47,571 nucleotides of DNA from Saccharopolyspora indica (GTDB lineage: Bacteria; Actinomycetota; Actinomycetes; Mycobacteriales; Pseudonocardiaceae): the NCBI RefSeq assembly GCF_027853965.1, contig NZ_JAQGLB010000037.1, positions 1-47,571 of the forward strand, read 5' to 3'. The notes under the pieces were generated by a model. It saw nothing but the letters and a program-made list of their open reading frames with translations. It searched no databases and was not told where the DNA came from. A program made the translations under genes and the position numbers. This document shows, piece after piece, positions 1-8,686 of the stretch (its first letter is position 1; each line of letters opens with the position of its first letter).

Positions 1-129
1 GGACCTGCGGTGAGCGTCGAGGTCGGCAGCCCGGTGGCCGGTCTGGCCGCCGCGCTCGGCGAGGTGCCGGACCCGGTGTTCTCGCAGGCCATGGTCGGGC
101 CGGGGATGGCGATCAAGCCGTCCGGCGCG
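1..129 (+). pseudogene. Truncated glucose-type PTS EIIA (Crr-like) N-terminal fragment
   Basis: Frame 1, with a possible GTG at 10, reads a sequence matching the start of EIIA-Glc domains: an SPVAG motif, then VPDPVFSQAMVGPG and GMAIKPSG. In E. coli Crr the equivalents are APLSG, VPDVVF and GIAIKPTG. The match stops near base 125. The frame then runs on to 468 only as an out-of-frame shadow of the prepilin peptidase, so the phosphorylated histidine region and the rest of the roughly 150-residue domain are missing. It could be a real gene remnant, the truncated end of a longer PTS protein starting outside the window, or an assembly join close to the sequence end. The family match is seen directly; the cause of the truncation is not known. 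Confidence 0.5.
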
Positions 130-131
130 GT

Positions 132-653
132 GTGGTGGCGCCTCGGTGGTGGTGCGAGGTGGGCGTCGGAGCGCTGTGGGCCGTCGTGGCGGTGCGGATC
201 GCCGGTGGGATGCCCTGGTGGTGGGCGGGCGTTCCGCTGGTGGTCGGGTGGGGCGGTGTGCTGCTGTCGGTGTGCGACATCCGTGCTTACCGGTTGCCGG
301 ACGTGTTCACGTTGCCCGCGTATCCGGTGGCGTTGGTGCTGGTCAGCGTTGCATCGGTGCACCGGCCCGGGGTGTGGGGCGGGGCGATCGGCGGTGGGCT
401 GCTCTTCGGCGGGGTGTACCTGCTGGTGCGGGTGGTGCTGCCGGGGGCGATGGGGCCGGGCGATGTGAAGCTGGCGGGGAGCCTGGGGCTGGTGGTGGGC
501 GCGGTGTCCATCGGGGCGGTGCTGGCCGTCATCGCCGCGGCGGCGCTCATCACGCTGGTCGCGGCTTCGCGGCGGGGGCGCGGGGCGATTCCGCACGGGC
601 CCGCCGCGCTCGTTCCCGCGTGGCTGGTCACCGCGTTCGCGCCGTGGCCGTGA
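132..653 (+). CDS. Prepilin peptidase (A24 family), short actinobacterial form
   Basis: An integral membrane aspartic peptidase that would cleave type IV prepilin-like leader peptides (pilus or Tad/Flp and competence-type systems). The 173-residue product has about five hydrophobic segments and both expected catalytic aspartates: Asp49 in CDIRAYRLPD and Asp111 in the GPGDVKL (GxGD) motif. It lacks the N-terminal cysteine-rich methylation domain of large PilD enzymes, as is usual for short actinobacterial members. GTG at 132 is the first start, but a GTG at 156-159 would also keep the first membrane helix. It lies just upstream of aroC, a common actinobacterial arrangement. The start region directly abuts the broken EIIA fragment, so the N-terminus is uncertain. 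Confidence 0.82.
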   Translation: MVAPRWWCEVGVGALWAVVAVRIAGGMPWWWAGVPLVVGWGGVLLSVCDIRAYRLPDVFTLPAYPVALVLVSVASVHRPGVWGGAIGGGLLFGGVYLLVRVVLPGAMGPGDVKLAGSLGLVVGAVSIGAVLAVIAAAALITLVAASRRGRGAIPHGPAALVPAWLVTAFAPWP

Positions 654-705
654 ACTGGGCACCCGGGCGGGTTCACCGGCGGCCGGACGTGGCAGGATCA
701 CAGGT

Positions 706-1911
706 GTGCTGCGCTGGATGACCGCTGGAGAATCGCATGGCCCCGCCCTGGTGGCGGTGTTGGAAGGCATGGTGGCCGGAGTCGAGGTGACCTCGACCGA
801 CATCGCGACCCAGTTGGAGCGCCGCAAGCTCGGGTTCGGCCGGAGCCCGCGGATGAACTTCGAGGCCGACGAGCTGGAGATCATCGGCGGCGTCCGCCAC
901 GGGCGCACCCAGGGCGGCCCGATCGCGGTCCGCATCGGCAACACCGAGTGGCCCAAGTGGGAGCAGGTGATGGCCGCCGACCCGGTCGACGAGGACGTGC
1001 TGGCCTCGCTGGCCCGCAACGCGCCGCTGACCCGCCCGCGGCCCGGTCACGCCGACCTCGCGGGGATGCAGAAGTACGGCTTCGACGAGGCCCGCCCGGT
1101 GCTGGAGCGCGCCAGCGCCCGCGAGACCGCGGCCCGCGTCGCCGTCGGCACGGTGGCGCGGCAGTTCCTGAAGCAGCTGCTCGGCGTGGAGATCGTCAGC
1201 CACGTGGTCAGCCTGGGCGGTGTCGACGCCGAGCACGACGTGCTGCCCGGCCCGGACGACCTGGCCGCGATCGACGAGAACCCGGTGCGCGCCTTCGGCG
1301 ACGCCGCGACCGAGCGGATGATGGCCGAGGTCGACGCGGCCAAGAAGGACGGCGACACGCTCGGCGGCGTGGTCGAGGTCATCGCCTACGGGCTGCCGCC
1401 GGGCATCGGCTCGCACGTGCACTGGGACCGCAAGCTCGACGCCCGGCTGGCCGGTGCGCTGATGAGCATCCAGGCGGTCAAGGGCGTGGAGATCGGCGAG
1501 GGCTTCGCCAACGCGCACCGCCGGGGCAGCGCCGCGCACGATGAGATCTACCCCGACGAGGGCGCGAAGTGGGTGCACCGCGGCAGCAACCGGGCCGGTG
1601 GCCTGGAGGGCGGCATCACCAACGGCGAGCCGCTGATCGTGCGCGCCGCCAAGAAGCCGATCTCCAGCCTGCCGCGCGCACTGGCCACTGTGGACGTGGT
1701 GACCGGTGAGCCCGCGCAGGCGATGCACCAGCGCTCGGACATCACCGCGGTGCCGCGCGCGGCGGTGGTCGCCGAGACGATGGTCGCGCTGGTGCTGGCC
1801 GAGGCCGCGCTGGAGAAGTTCGGCGGCGACTCGCTGCCGGAGACCCGGCGCAACGTCGAGGGCTACCTGGCCGGTCTGCGCGAGCGCGCCGAGAAGCGGC
1901 AGGCGCGGTGA
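706..1911 (+). CDS. aroC: Chorismate synthase
   Basis: Catalyses anti-1,4-elimination of phosphate from 5-enolpyruvylshikimate-3-phosphate to give chorismate, the last step of the shikimate pathway, using reduced FMN in the cytosol. The 401-residue product has family hallmarks: GESHG at residues 8-12, the RPGHADL motif, ERASARETAARVAVG and the late QAMHQRSD segment. Length is normal for actinobacteria. The GTG at 706 gives the canonical N-terminus (MLRWMTAGESHG). A CAGGAT hexamer 7 nt upstream could be a -10 of a leaderless transcript. The stop overlaps the aroK start, so aroC opens the operon aroC-aroK-aroB-aroQ. Confidence 0.98.
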   Translation: MLRWMTAGESHGPALVAVLEGMVAGVEVTSTDIATQLERRKLGFGRSPRMNFEADELEIIGGVRHGRTQGGPIAVRIGNTEWPKWEQVMAADPVDEDVLASLARNAPLTRPRPGHADLAGMQKYGFDEARPVLERASARETAARVAVGTVARQFLKQLLGVEIVSHVVSLGGVDAEHDVLPGPDDLAAIDENPVRAFGDAATERMMAEVDAAKKDGDTLGGVVEVIAYGLPPGIGSHVHWDRKLDARLAGALMSIQAVKGVEIGEGFANAHRRGSAAHDEIYPDEGAKWVHRGSNRAGGLEGGITNGEPLIVRAAKKPISSLPRALATVDVVTGEPAQAMHQRSDITAVPRAAVVAETMVALVLAEAALEKFGGDSLPETRRNVEGYLAGLRERAEKRQAR

Positions 1912-2423
1912 TGGCGCCGCGGGCAGTGGTGGTCGGCCCGCCGGGCGCGGGCAAGACGACGATCGGCCGGTTGCTGGCGCAGCGGCTGGAGGTCGCCTTC
2001 CGCGACACCGACGAGGACGTGGTGCGCACCAGCGGCCGGGCCATCGCCGACATCTTCGCCAGCGACGGCGAGCCCGCCTTCCGGGCCATGGAGGAAGCCG
2101 CCGTCGAGACCGCGCTGCGGGAGCACGACGGGGTGCTGGCGCTGGGCGGCGGTGCGGTGCTCTCCGAGCGCACCCGCGAGCTGCTGGCCGGGCACCAGGT
2201 GGTGTTCCTGTCGGTCGGGCTGGCCGAAGGCGCCAAGCGCGTCGGGCTGTCCAGCGCGCGGCCGCTGCTGGCCGGGGTGAACCCGCGGGCCACCTTCAAG
2301 GCGCTGCTCGACGCCCGGGTGCCGGTCTACCGCTCGGTGGCCTCGGTGGAGATCGTCACCGACCACGTTGCGCCCGACGAGGTCGTGGAGCAGGTCGTGG
2401 CCGCGCTGTCCGCGCGCACCTGA
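1911..2423 (+). CDS. aroK: Shikimate kinase
   Basis: ATP-dependent phosphorylation of shikimate at the 3-hydroxyl, fifth step of the pathway. The product is about 170 residues, the usual size. It carries a Walker A P-loop, GPPGAGKTT, near the N-terminus, the DTDEDV segment that binds shikimate and Mg, and the GGGAVL motif of the substrate pocket. ATG at 1911 overlaps the aroC stop by one base (TGATG); a GTG at 1908 is the alternative. Translational coupling to aroC is likely. A gap of 70 bases to aroB contains a good Shine-Dalgarno and possibly a secondary promoter. Confidence 0.97.
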   Translation: MAPRAVVVGPPGAGKTTIGRLLAQRLEVAFRDTDEDVVRTSGRAIADIFASDGEPAFRAMEEAAVETALREHDGVLALGGGAVLSERTRELLAGHQVVFLSVGLAEGAKRVGLSSARPLLAGVNPRATFKALLDARVPVYRSVASVEIVTDHVAPDEVVEQVVAALSART

Positions 2424-2493
2424 GCCGTTCGCCCCGCCGCGCGGGCCGGCTTGCGTACTCTCTTTGTCCAGAACCGCCTTCACCGAAGGGACG

Positions 2494-3603
2494 ATGATGA
2501 CCGAACCGGTGCGGATCAGGGTTGCCGGCCAGCAGCCCTACGACGTGGTGGTCGGCCGGGGGCTGCTCGGCGAACTCGTCGACTACCTGCGCGACGCATC
2601 GGCGGTGGCGCTGGTGCACCAGCCCACCATCACCGCGACCGTCGAGGCCGTGCGCGAGGAGCTGACCGAGGCCGGGGTGGACGCCCACCGGGTGGAGATC
2701 CCCGACGCCGAGGACGGCAAGAGCCTGCAGGTCGCCGGGTTCTGCTGGGGCGTGCTCGGCAAGATCGGCATGGACCGCGGCGGCGTCGTGGTGTCCTTCG
2801 GCGGCGGTGCGGTCACCGACGTGGCCGGGTTCGTGGCGGGCACCTGGATGCGCGGGGTGCGCGTGGTGCACGTGCCGACCACGCTGCTGGGCATGGTCGA
2901 TGCCGCTGTCGGCGGCAAGACCGGCATCAACACCGACGCGGGCAAGAACCTCGTCGGGCTCTTCCACGAGCCGAGCCTGGTGCTGGCCGATCTGGCGACG
3001 CTGGAGGGCCTGCCGCGCAACGAGCTGATCGCGGGCATGGCCGAGATCGTCAAGGCCGGGTTCATCGCCGACCCGGAGATCCTGCGGCTGATCGAGGCCG
3101 ACCCGGAGGTCGCCACCGACCCGTCCGGCGAGGTGCTGGGCGAGCTGGTGCGCCGGTCGATCCAGGTCAAGGCCGACGTGGTCGCCGCGGACCTGAAGGA
3201 ATCGCACCTGCGGGAGGTGCTCAACTACGGGCACACCCTGGCGCACGCCATCGAGCGGCGCGAGCGCTACCGGTGGCGGCACGGCGCGGCGGTCAGCGTG
3301 GGCCTGGTCTTCGCCGCCGAGCTGGCGCGGCTGGCCGGACGGCTCGACGACGAGACCGCCGACCGGCACAAGCGGGTGCTGGACCTGCTGGGCCTGCCCA
3401 CCAGCTACGACCCGGACGCGCTGGGCCAGCTGCTGGAAGGCATGAAGGTGGACAAGAAGAACCGCGCGGGCGTGCTGCGGTTCGTGGTGCTCGACGGGCT
3501 GGCCAAGCCCGGTCGGCTGGAGGGCCCGGACCCGTCGCTGATCGCCGCGGCCTACTCCGCGGTGACCGGTGGCGAGGCCAAGTCCACGGGGATCCTGCTG
3601 TGA
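2494..3603 (+). CDS. aroB: 3-dehydroquinate synthase
   Basis: Converts DAHP to 3-dehydroquinate, using NAD and a divalent metal, second step of the shikimate pathway. The 369-residue product has the nucleotide-binding GGGAVTDVAGFVA stretch, PTTLLGMVDAAVGGKTGIN, and the metal/active-site motif LNYGHTLAHAIE, all typical of AroB. The start is ATG 2494 (or 2497), preceded by GAAGG at 2484-2488. The open frame extends 42 codons further upstream, but that part is non-homologous and overlaps aroK, so it is not used. The stop overlaps the aroQ start by 4 bases (GTGA). Confidence 0.98.
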   Translation: MMTEPVRIRVAGQQPYDVVVGRGLLGELVDYLRDASAVALVHQPTITATVEAVREELTEAGVDAHRVEIPDAEDGKSLQVAGFCWGVLGKIGMDRGGVVVSFGGGAVTDVAGFVAGTWMRGVRVVHVPTTLLGMVDAAVGGKTGINTDAGKNLVGLFHEPSLVLADLATLEGLPRNELIAGMAEIVKAGFIADPEILRLIEADPEVATDPSGEVLGELVRRSIQVKADVVAADLKESHLREVLNYGHTLAHAIERRERYRWRHGAAVSVGLVFAAELARLAGRLDDETADRHKRVLDLLGLPTSYDPDALGQLLEGMKVDKKNRAGVLRFVVLDGLAKPGRLEGPDPSLIAAAYSAVTGGEAKSTGILL

Positions 3604-4034
3604 AGGTGCTGGTGCTCAACGGCCCGAACCTCGGGCGGCTGGGCAAGCGGGAACCTTCGGTCTACGGCAGCACCACCTACGCCGATCTGGTCGCGATGTG
3701 CGAGCGCGCGGGCGAGGAGCTCGGCGTCGAGGTCGAGGTGCGCCAGACCGACCACGAGGGCGAGATGGTGCAGTGGCTGCACGAGGCCGCCGACCAGCGG
3801 TGGCCCGTCGTGCTCAACGCCGGTGCCTGGACGCACTACTCGATCGCGGTGCGCGACGCGGCGGCGCAGCTGGACGCCGACCTGATCGAGCTGCACATCT
3901 CCAACGTGCACAAGCGGGAGGAGTTCCGGCACACCAGCTACCTGTCGGACATCTCCACCGCGGTGGTGGCCGGTCTCGGCGTCGCGGGCTACCCGCTGGC
4001 GATCCGCTGGCTGGCCGAGCACGCGAGCGCGTAG
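3600..4034 (+). CDS. aroQ: 3-dehydroquinate dehydratase, type II
   Basis: Dehydrates 3-dehydroquinate to 3-dehydroshikimate (third pathway step) by the type II, dodecameric, anti-elimination mechanism. The 144-residue length is typical. Visible motifs are NGPNLGRLGKREPSVYG with the catalytic tyrosine of the flexible lid, NAGAWTHYSIAVRDA in the substrate loop, and ELHISNVHKREEFRH with the catalytic histidine. GTG 3600 overlaps the aroB stop in a GTGA junction, indicating coupling. It closes the aro operon; the next gene starts 24 bases later but is unrelated in function. In M. tuberculosis the homologous gene (aroD, Rv2537c) is likewise last in aroF-aroK-aroB-aroD. Confidence 0.96.
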   Translation: MKVLVLNGPNLGRLGKREPSVYGSTTYADLVAMCERAGEELGVEVEVRQTDHEGEMVQWLHEAADQRWPVVLNAGAWTHYSIAVRDAAAQLDADLIELHISNVHKREEFRHTSYLSDISTAVVAGLGVAGYPLAIRWLAEHASA

Positions 4035-4058
4035 GCGCGCCCGGTTCTGGGGGAGGGC

Positions 4059-5528
4059 GTGGTGCGGGGAGCTTCGCGCGGGGCCGTCGGGCTGTTCTGC
4101 GTGCTGCTGTTGGCTGGTTGCACGCCGGTGCCGGGCACGCCAGGCGCTCAGCCGAGCGTCGAATCGCGGGCTCAGCCGGGTCGATTGCCCATCGACCTGG
4201 AGGTCGGCGGCGAGCGCTCCAGCGGCGGCGTGGTGGTGTCGGGCGGCATGCCCGCGCCGTACAACTACGGGCCGACGGTGCTGGCGGACGGCGGGCAGTA
4301 CCGGGTGTGGTGGTGCAGCCAGCTGCCGGGGATCGGCCCGCCCGGCGACGACATCCTGCACGCCGCTTCGGCCGGTCCCGGCGGGCCGTTCGCCGATTCC
4401 GGCGGGGCGCCCGCGGTGCCGGTCTTCTCCGGGCAGCCGGGCGGTTTCGACGGCATGCACACCTGCGATCCGTCCGTGCTGGAGGTGGGTGGGCGCTACT
4501 TCCTCTACTACACCGGCGCGGCGGGCGACGACCACGCGCACGGCAATTCCATCGGCGTGGCCAGCAGTTCCGACGGGCGGTCCTGGCGGCGGGAGGCGGG
4601 CGGAGCGCCGATCGTCCGGCCGTCCGGCGAGGTGCACCGGGAGAACGCCTACGGTGCCGGGCAGCCCGCCGCGCTGTACCTGGACGGCTGGTTCTACCTG
4701 ATGTTCACCGACACCACGGCCGCCGGGGCGGGCTGGAACGGCGCGGGGCAGTTCGTGCTCCGGGCGCGCGATGCGGAGTTCCGCTCGCAGGTGGAGGCGT
4801 TGACCGGGGAGGGCTTCCGGCCGGCTGGTGGGGCGCGGGCCCGTTCGGTGGTGGACGCCTTCAGCGCGGACTGGATGTGGGTGCCCGCGCTGGACGCGTT
4901 CGCGATCGCCCACCAGACCGTGGACGGCACCTCGGTCACCTTCTGGGACCGCGACTTCACCTCCCACCCGTACCCGCCGGTGCTGATCCCCGGCCCGTGG
5001 CAGGAAGGTCCGGGGCTGGTCCGCCGCCCCGACGGCACCGCTCCGGTGTCCACATCGGACCCGTGCGGCACGGTTGCGCTGGACGTCCTGCGGGCCACCG
5101 CGCTGCTGCCCGCGCCGACCGACATCCGCCACTTCGGCATCGACATCACCGGTTTCGACGGCTGCGCCACGCCGGAGCAGGCGGCGGTGGTCCTCGACGG
5201 TTTCGCGGTGCCCTCGCCCGCGCGCACCGTCGACGTGGTGCACGACGGCCAGCGGGTCCGGGTGGAGCGCCGTTCGGTGGCGGAGCTGCTGGTCGCCGGC
5301 GTGCTCGACCATCGGGTGTCCGCAGTGGACGGACTGCCGGTGGTGGGCACCATCGGGGCCGGGGCCGAGGCGTTGCGCGCGCCGAGCGGCGAGGTCGCGC
5401 TGCTGGACGACGAAGGTCGACTGTGGACGGTCGCACCCGAGGTGGCGGCGGCTAACGAATCACCGGTCACCGACGTCTCGCAGTCCGAGTGGGACTCCCG
5501 CCCCCGGGGCGGCGACCTCCGCCGCTGA
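4059..5528 (+). CDS. Lipoprotein with GH43-like beta-propeller repeats
   Basis: A 489-residue exported protein. A lipoprotein signal peptide ends at Cys21 (LLLAGC). The mature part has repeated beta-propeller segments resembling glycoside hydrolase family 43/62/117-type folds: YNYGPTVL followed by YRVWWC, then CDPSVLEVGGRYFLYYTG, then IGVASSSDGRSW and YLDGWFYLMFTDTT. These 'DPSV...YYLYYTG' units are typical of GH43 blades. Substrate and true catalytic triad cannot be assigned, so it may be a carbohydrate-binding or inactive relative. The start is GTG 4059, preceded by a strong GGGGGAGGG. It marks the beginning of the accessory block inserted between aroQ and pepQ. Confidence 0.7.
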   Translation: MVRGASRGAVGLFCVLLLAGCTPVPGTPGAQPSVESRAQPGRLPIDLEVGGERSSGGVVVSGGMPAPYNYGPTVLADGGQYRVWWCSQLPGIGPPGDDILHAASAGPGGPFADSGGAPAVPVFSGQPGGFDGMHTCDPSVLEVGGRYFLYYTGAAGDDHAHGNSIGVASSSDGRSWRREAGGAPIVRPSGEVHRENAYGAGQPAALYLDGWFYLMFTDTTAAGAGWNGAGQFVLRARDAEFRSQVEALTGEGFRPAGGARARSVVDAFSADWMWVPALDAFAIAHQTVDGTSVTFWDRDFTSHPYPPVLIPGPWQEGPGLVRRPDGTAPVSTSDPCGTVALDVLRATALLPAPTDIRHFGIDITGFDGCATPEQAAVVLDGFAVPSPARTVDVVHDGQRVRVERRSVAELLVAGVLDHRVSAVDGLPVVGTIGAGAEALRAPSGEVALLDDEGRLWTVAPEVAAANESPVTDVSQSEWDSRPRGGDLRR

Positions 5529-5702
5529 GCCCTCTGACGCGATTTCCATTGAAGTTGCCGGGGTGACCGCGGATCGTGACGGTTTGCCCCGTTTGGGCGA
5601 TGTGTTCGGTTCTATTCGGTGGTTGAGAAGTTTTGGTCGCAACCTTTCCGCGCGTGGGGCGTCTACTGATCGGCAAGACGGGGGCAAGGAAAGGTGAGAC
5701 AG

Positions 5703-6362
5703 ATGAATCGGGCGAAGTTCCTCGCGGTCGCGGCGGCGGCGCTGACGGTCGGGTTGACCGCGTGCAGTCCTGGTGGATCCGGTGAGCAGAGCACGGTGAA
5801 CAACGCCCAGCCCTCGGTCGTCCAGGAGGATTCCGGTGTCAGCGCGGTGGATTCGCCCGCGAGCGACGAGACGCAGGACGAGACGTCCTCGTCGGCCGTC
5901 ACCCCGCCGCCGGAGACGCCGGTCGGGGATCCGCTGTGCAAGGCTCCCGACCTCGCGCTGTCCTTCGGCGAGAGCGACGGCGCCACCGGCGGCCGCTACG
6001 CGCCGCTGATCTTCACCAACATCAGCTCGCACAACTGCGTCATCCAGGGCTTCCCCGGGGTGTCCTACGTCGGCGGGGACGACGGCCACCAGGTCGGTGC
6101 CGACGCGTACCGGGACGGCAAGAAGGGCGGCGCGGTCAACATGGCGCCCGGCGACAAGGCCTCGGCCATGATCAAGTTCACCACGGTGGAGAACTACGAC
6201 CCCGCCGAGTGCCGCCTGGAGGTCGCCAAGGGCCTGCGGATCTACCCGCCGCAGGAGACGGCCTCGCTGTTCATCCCGTTCGACTACGAGCAGCACGGCT
6301 GCGCCAACGCCGAGAAGTCCCAGCTCAGCGTCCAGACCATCCAGGCGGGCGTCTCGCAGTAG
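5703..6362 (+). CDS. DUF4232 lipoprotein
   Basis: A 219-residue secreted lipoprotein of unknown function. The signal peptide ends with lipobox LTAC and the lipidated Cys21. A Ser/Thr/Pro/Glu-rich linker (residues 22-75) follows, then a DUF4232-type domain beginning CKAPDLALSFGESDGATG. Its typical pieces are 'APLIFTN...NCVIQGFPGVSYV' and the C-terminal CxxxxGLRIYPP region; conserved cysteines probably form disulfides. ATG 5703 is chosen because a GGAAAGGTGAG Shine-Dalgarno ends about 6 bases upstream; GTG 5694 lies inside that sequence. It converges with the GlxA-type regulator with only 4 bases between the stop codons. Confidence 0.82.
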   Translation: MNRAKFLAVAAAALTVGLTACSPGGSGEQSTVNNAQPSVVQEDSGVSAVDSPASDETQDETSSSAVTPPPETPVGDPLCKAPDLALSFGESDGATGGRYAPLIFTNISSHNCVIQGFPGVSYVGGDDGHQVGADAYRDGKKGGAVNMAPGDKASAMIKFTTVENYDPAECRLEVAKGLRIYPPQETASLFIPFDYEQHGCANAEKSQLSVQTIQAGVSQ

Positions 6363-6366
6363 CGGC

Positions 6367-7332
6367 TCAGGAGCGGAAGGTCCGGCGGTAGGTGGCCGGG
6401 CTGGTGCCCAGGCGGTGGCGCAGGTGCTTGCGCAGCGAGGCCGCCGTGCTCAGACCGGCCTGCTCGGCCACCGCGTCGATCGGCAGATCCGTGGATTCCA
6501 GCAGGTGGCGGGCGTGCTCCAGGCGCTGCTGGAGCAGCCAGTCCATCGGGCTGGAACCGGTCTCGTCCCGGAACCGGCGGGTGAAGGTCCGCACGCTCGT
6601 CCCGGCGTGCGCGGCGATCTTGTCGAGGGTCAGCGGTTCGGCGAGGTGCCGCAGCAGCCAGGCGCGGGTGTTCGAGGTGCCGTTGCCGTCCGGTTCCGGC
6701 ACCGGCCGCTCGATGTACTGGGCCTGGCCGCCTTCGCGCCACGGCGGCACCACGCTGGAGCGGGCCGCGCGGTTGGCCACCTCGCTGCCGTGGTCGCGGC
6801 GGATCACGTGCAGGCACAGGTCGATCCCGGCGGCCACCCCGGCCGAGGTGAGCACGTCGCCGTCGTCGACGAACAGCACGTCCGGGTCCAGGTCCACCTC
6901 CGGGTACAGGCGGCGGAAGTCCTCCGCGTACGCCCAGTGCGTGGTGGCCGGCCTGCCGTCGAGCATGCCCGCCGCGGCGAGCACGAACGCGCCGGTGCAG
7001 ATCGACATGATCCGGGTGCGGGCGGGCAGTCCGGCCAGGTAGTCGGCCAGTTCCGGGTCCAGGCTGCCGTCGGTGCGCGGCCCTTCGACGTGGGTGCCGG
7101 GGATGACCAGCGTGTCCGGCGAACGCAGGTGCTCCGGCCCGGCGCTGGGCAGGACGGCGAAGCCCTTGGTGGTGGGGATCGGCCCGCCGTCGAGGCTGCA
7201 CACCTGGACGTCGTAGAGCTGCCCGCCGCTCGCGTCGCGGGCTCCTGCGAAGATCTGCGACGGGATCACGAGGTCGAAGCCGACGACGTCGGGCAGTCCC
7301 AGGACGGCGATCCGGTGCGGGCGAGGGGCCAT
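6367..7332 (-). CDS. GlxA-family transcriptional regulator (DJ-1/PfpI + AraC HTH)
   Basis: A 321-residue regulator. Residues 1-185 form a DJ-1/PfpI-like amidotransferase domain with the elbow cysteine at Cys112 (ICTGAFVLAAAG), probably a ligand-sensing domain. Residues 215-321 hold two AraC-type helix-turn-helix motifs (LDKIAAHAGTSVRTFTRRFRD and IDAVAEQAGLSTAASLRKHL). Such proteins often control an adjacent catabolic or transport gene. Here the divergent MFS gene starts 70 bases away and is the natural candidate target (inference). The start is ATG at 7332 on the minus strand, with no clear Shine-Dalgarno. Confidence 0.92.
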   Translation of the reverse strand: MAPRPHRIAVLGLPDVVGFDLVIPSQIFAGARDASGGQLYDVQVCSLDGGPIPTTKGFAVLPSAGPEHLRSPDTLVIPGTHVEGPRTDGSLDPELADYLAGLPARTRIMSICTGAFVLAAAGMLDGRPATTHWAYAEDFRRLYPEVDLDPDVLFVDDGDVLTSAGVAAGIDLCLHVIRRDHGSEVANRAARSSVVPPWREGGQAQYIERPVPEPDGNGTSNTRAWLLRHLAEPLTLDKIAAHAGTSVRTFTRRFRDETGSSPMDWLLQQRLEHARHLLESTDLPIDAVAEQAGLSTAASLRKHLRHRLGTSPATYRRTFRS

Positions 7333-7402
7333 GGCCGGATCTTCTCACATCTTGTCCCTCCGGCCACTGGTTCGGTGCTGCCGGTTCGGTGAAGCTGGTC
7401 AG

Positions 7403-8686
7403 GTGATCAGCACTGCGTCCGCGCGGCGCATCCACCCGGCGTGGTGGGTCGCGGCCGTCGCCTTCGTCGCCTTGGTGGGCTCCGCCGCGTTCCGCTCGAT
7501 GCCCGGCGTGTTCATGAATCCGCTGCACGACGAGTTCGGCTGGCCGCACAGCGTCATCTCCGCGGCCGTCTCGCTGAACCTGCTGCTCTACGGGGTGACC
7601 GCGCCGTTCGCGGCGGCGCTGATGGACCGCTTCGGCATCCGCCGGATCACCGTCTTCGCGCTGGTGCTGATCGCGGCGGGCAGCGGGCTCACCGTGTTCA
7701 TGACCGCCAGCTGGCAGCTGGTGGTCTGCTGGGGCCTGCTGGTCGGGCTGGGCACCGGGTCGATGGCGCTGGCCTTCGTCTCCACCGTGGTCGACCGGTG
7801 GTTCGTGGCGCGGCGCGGGCTGGTCAGCGGGGTCCTGACCGCGGGCAGCGCGACCGGCCAGCTGGTGTTCCTGCCGCTGGCCGCGGTCCTGGTGGACGAG
7901 TTCGGGTGGCGGATCGCCTCGCTGACCATCGCCGGGGCGTCGCTGCTGGTGGCCCTGCTGGTGTGGTTGGTGATGCGCGAGCGCCCCGCCGACGTCGGGA
8001 CCACCGCCTTCGGCGCGACCGGCGACGAGCCGGAACCGGTGCGCGCCAGCGGGAACCCGGCGGCCAACGCCCTGCGCGCGCTCCGCGAAGCCGCCCGCAC
8101 CCGTGCTTTCTGGCTGCTGGCAGGCGGTTTCGCGATCTGCGGGGCGAGCACGAACGGGTTGGTCAACACGCACTTCGTGCCCGCCGCGCACGATCACGGC
8201 ATGCCGACGACCACGGCGGCCGGGCTGCTGGCCGTGATCGGCATCTTCGACGTGGCGGGCACCGTGCTGTCGGGCTGGCTCACCGACAAGGTCAACCCGC
8301 GGATCCTGCTGGCCGTCTACTACACGCTGCGCGGGATCTCGCTGTTCGTGCTGCCGCAGCTGTTCGCGCCCTCGGTCGGGGCGAACATGGTGCTGTTCGT
8401 GGTGTTCTACGGGCTGGACTGGGTGGCCACCGTGCCGCCGACCATGGCGCTGTGCCGGGAGCACTTCGGGCCGCGCGCGTCGGTGGTGTTCGGCTGGGTC
8501 TTCGCCTCCCACCAGATCGGCGCGGCGGCCGTCGCCACCATCGCGGGCGTGGTGCGCGACCAGTTCGGCGACTACGCCGCGGCCTGGTACGGCGCGGGCC
8601 TGCTGTGCCTGCTGGCGACGGCCTTCTCCGTGTCGATCCGGCGCCGCGCGCCGGAGGAGGTCACCACGGTGTCAGCGTCACGGTGA
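7403..8686 (+). CDS. MFS transporter
   Basis: A 427-residue major facilitator superfamily permease with about 12 hydrophobic helices. The MFS signature after TM2 is visible as ALMDRFGIRRI. A second-half repeat, WLTDKVNPRILL, follows the cytoplasmic loop around residues 200-235. The N-terminal pattern (SMPGVFMNPLHDEFGW) resembles oxalate/formate-antiporter or monocarboxylate-type MFS proteins, but the substrate is not known. GTG 7403 is preferred because it places a short cytoplasmic tail before TM1; the open frame continues upstream into non-homologous sequence. It is divergent from the GlxA-type regulator, and its last 26 bases overlap the convergent GH64 gene. Confidence 0.9.
   Translation: MISTASARRIHPAWWVAAVAFVALVGSAAFRSMPGVFMNPLHDEFGWPHSVISAAVSLNLLLYGVTAPFAAALMDRFGIRRITVFALVLIAAGSGLTVFMTASWQLVVCWGLLVGLGTGSMALAFVSTVVDRWFVARRGLVSGVLTAGSATGQLVFLPLAAVLVDEFGWRIASLTIAGASLLVALLVWLVMRERPADVGTTAFGATGDEPEPVRASGNPAANALRALREAARTRAFWLLAGGFAICGASTNGLVNTHFVPAAHDHGMPTTTAAGLLAVIGIFDVAGTVLSGWLTDKVNPRILLAVYYTLRGISLFVLPQLFAPSVGANMVLFVVFYGLDWVATVPPTMALCREHFGPRASVVFGWVFASHQIGAAAVATIAGVVRDQFGDYAAAWYGAGLLCLLATAFSVSIRRRAPEEVTTVSASR

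Noticed and set aside
1..468. Single 152-residue protein from GTG 10 across the left edge
   Set aside because: Only the first 36-40 residues have homology; the rest is an out-of-frame reading of the prepilin peptidase gene.
6284..8512. 742-codon minus-strand frame across the MFS gene and the GlxA-type regulator
   Set aside because: Low-complexity composition and out of frame with the real regulator; a high-GC shadow.
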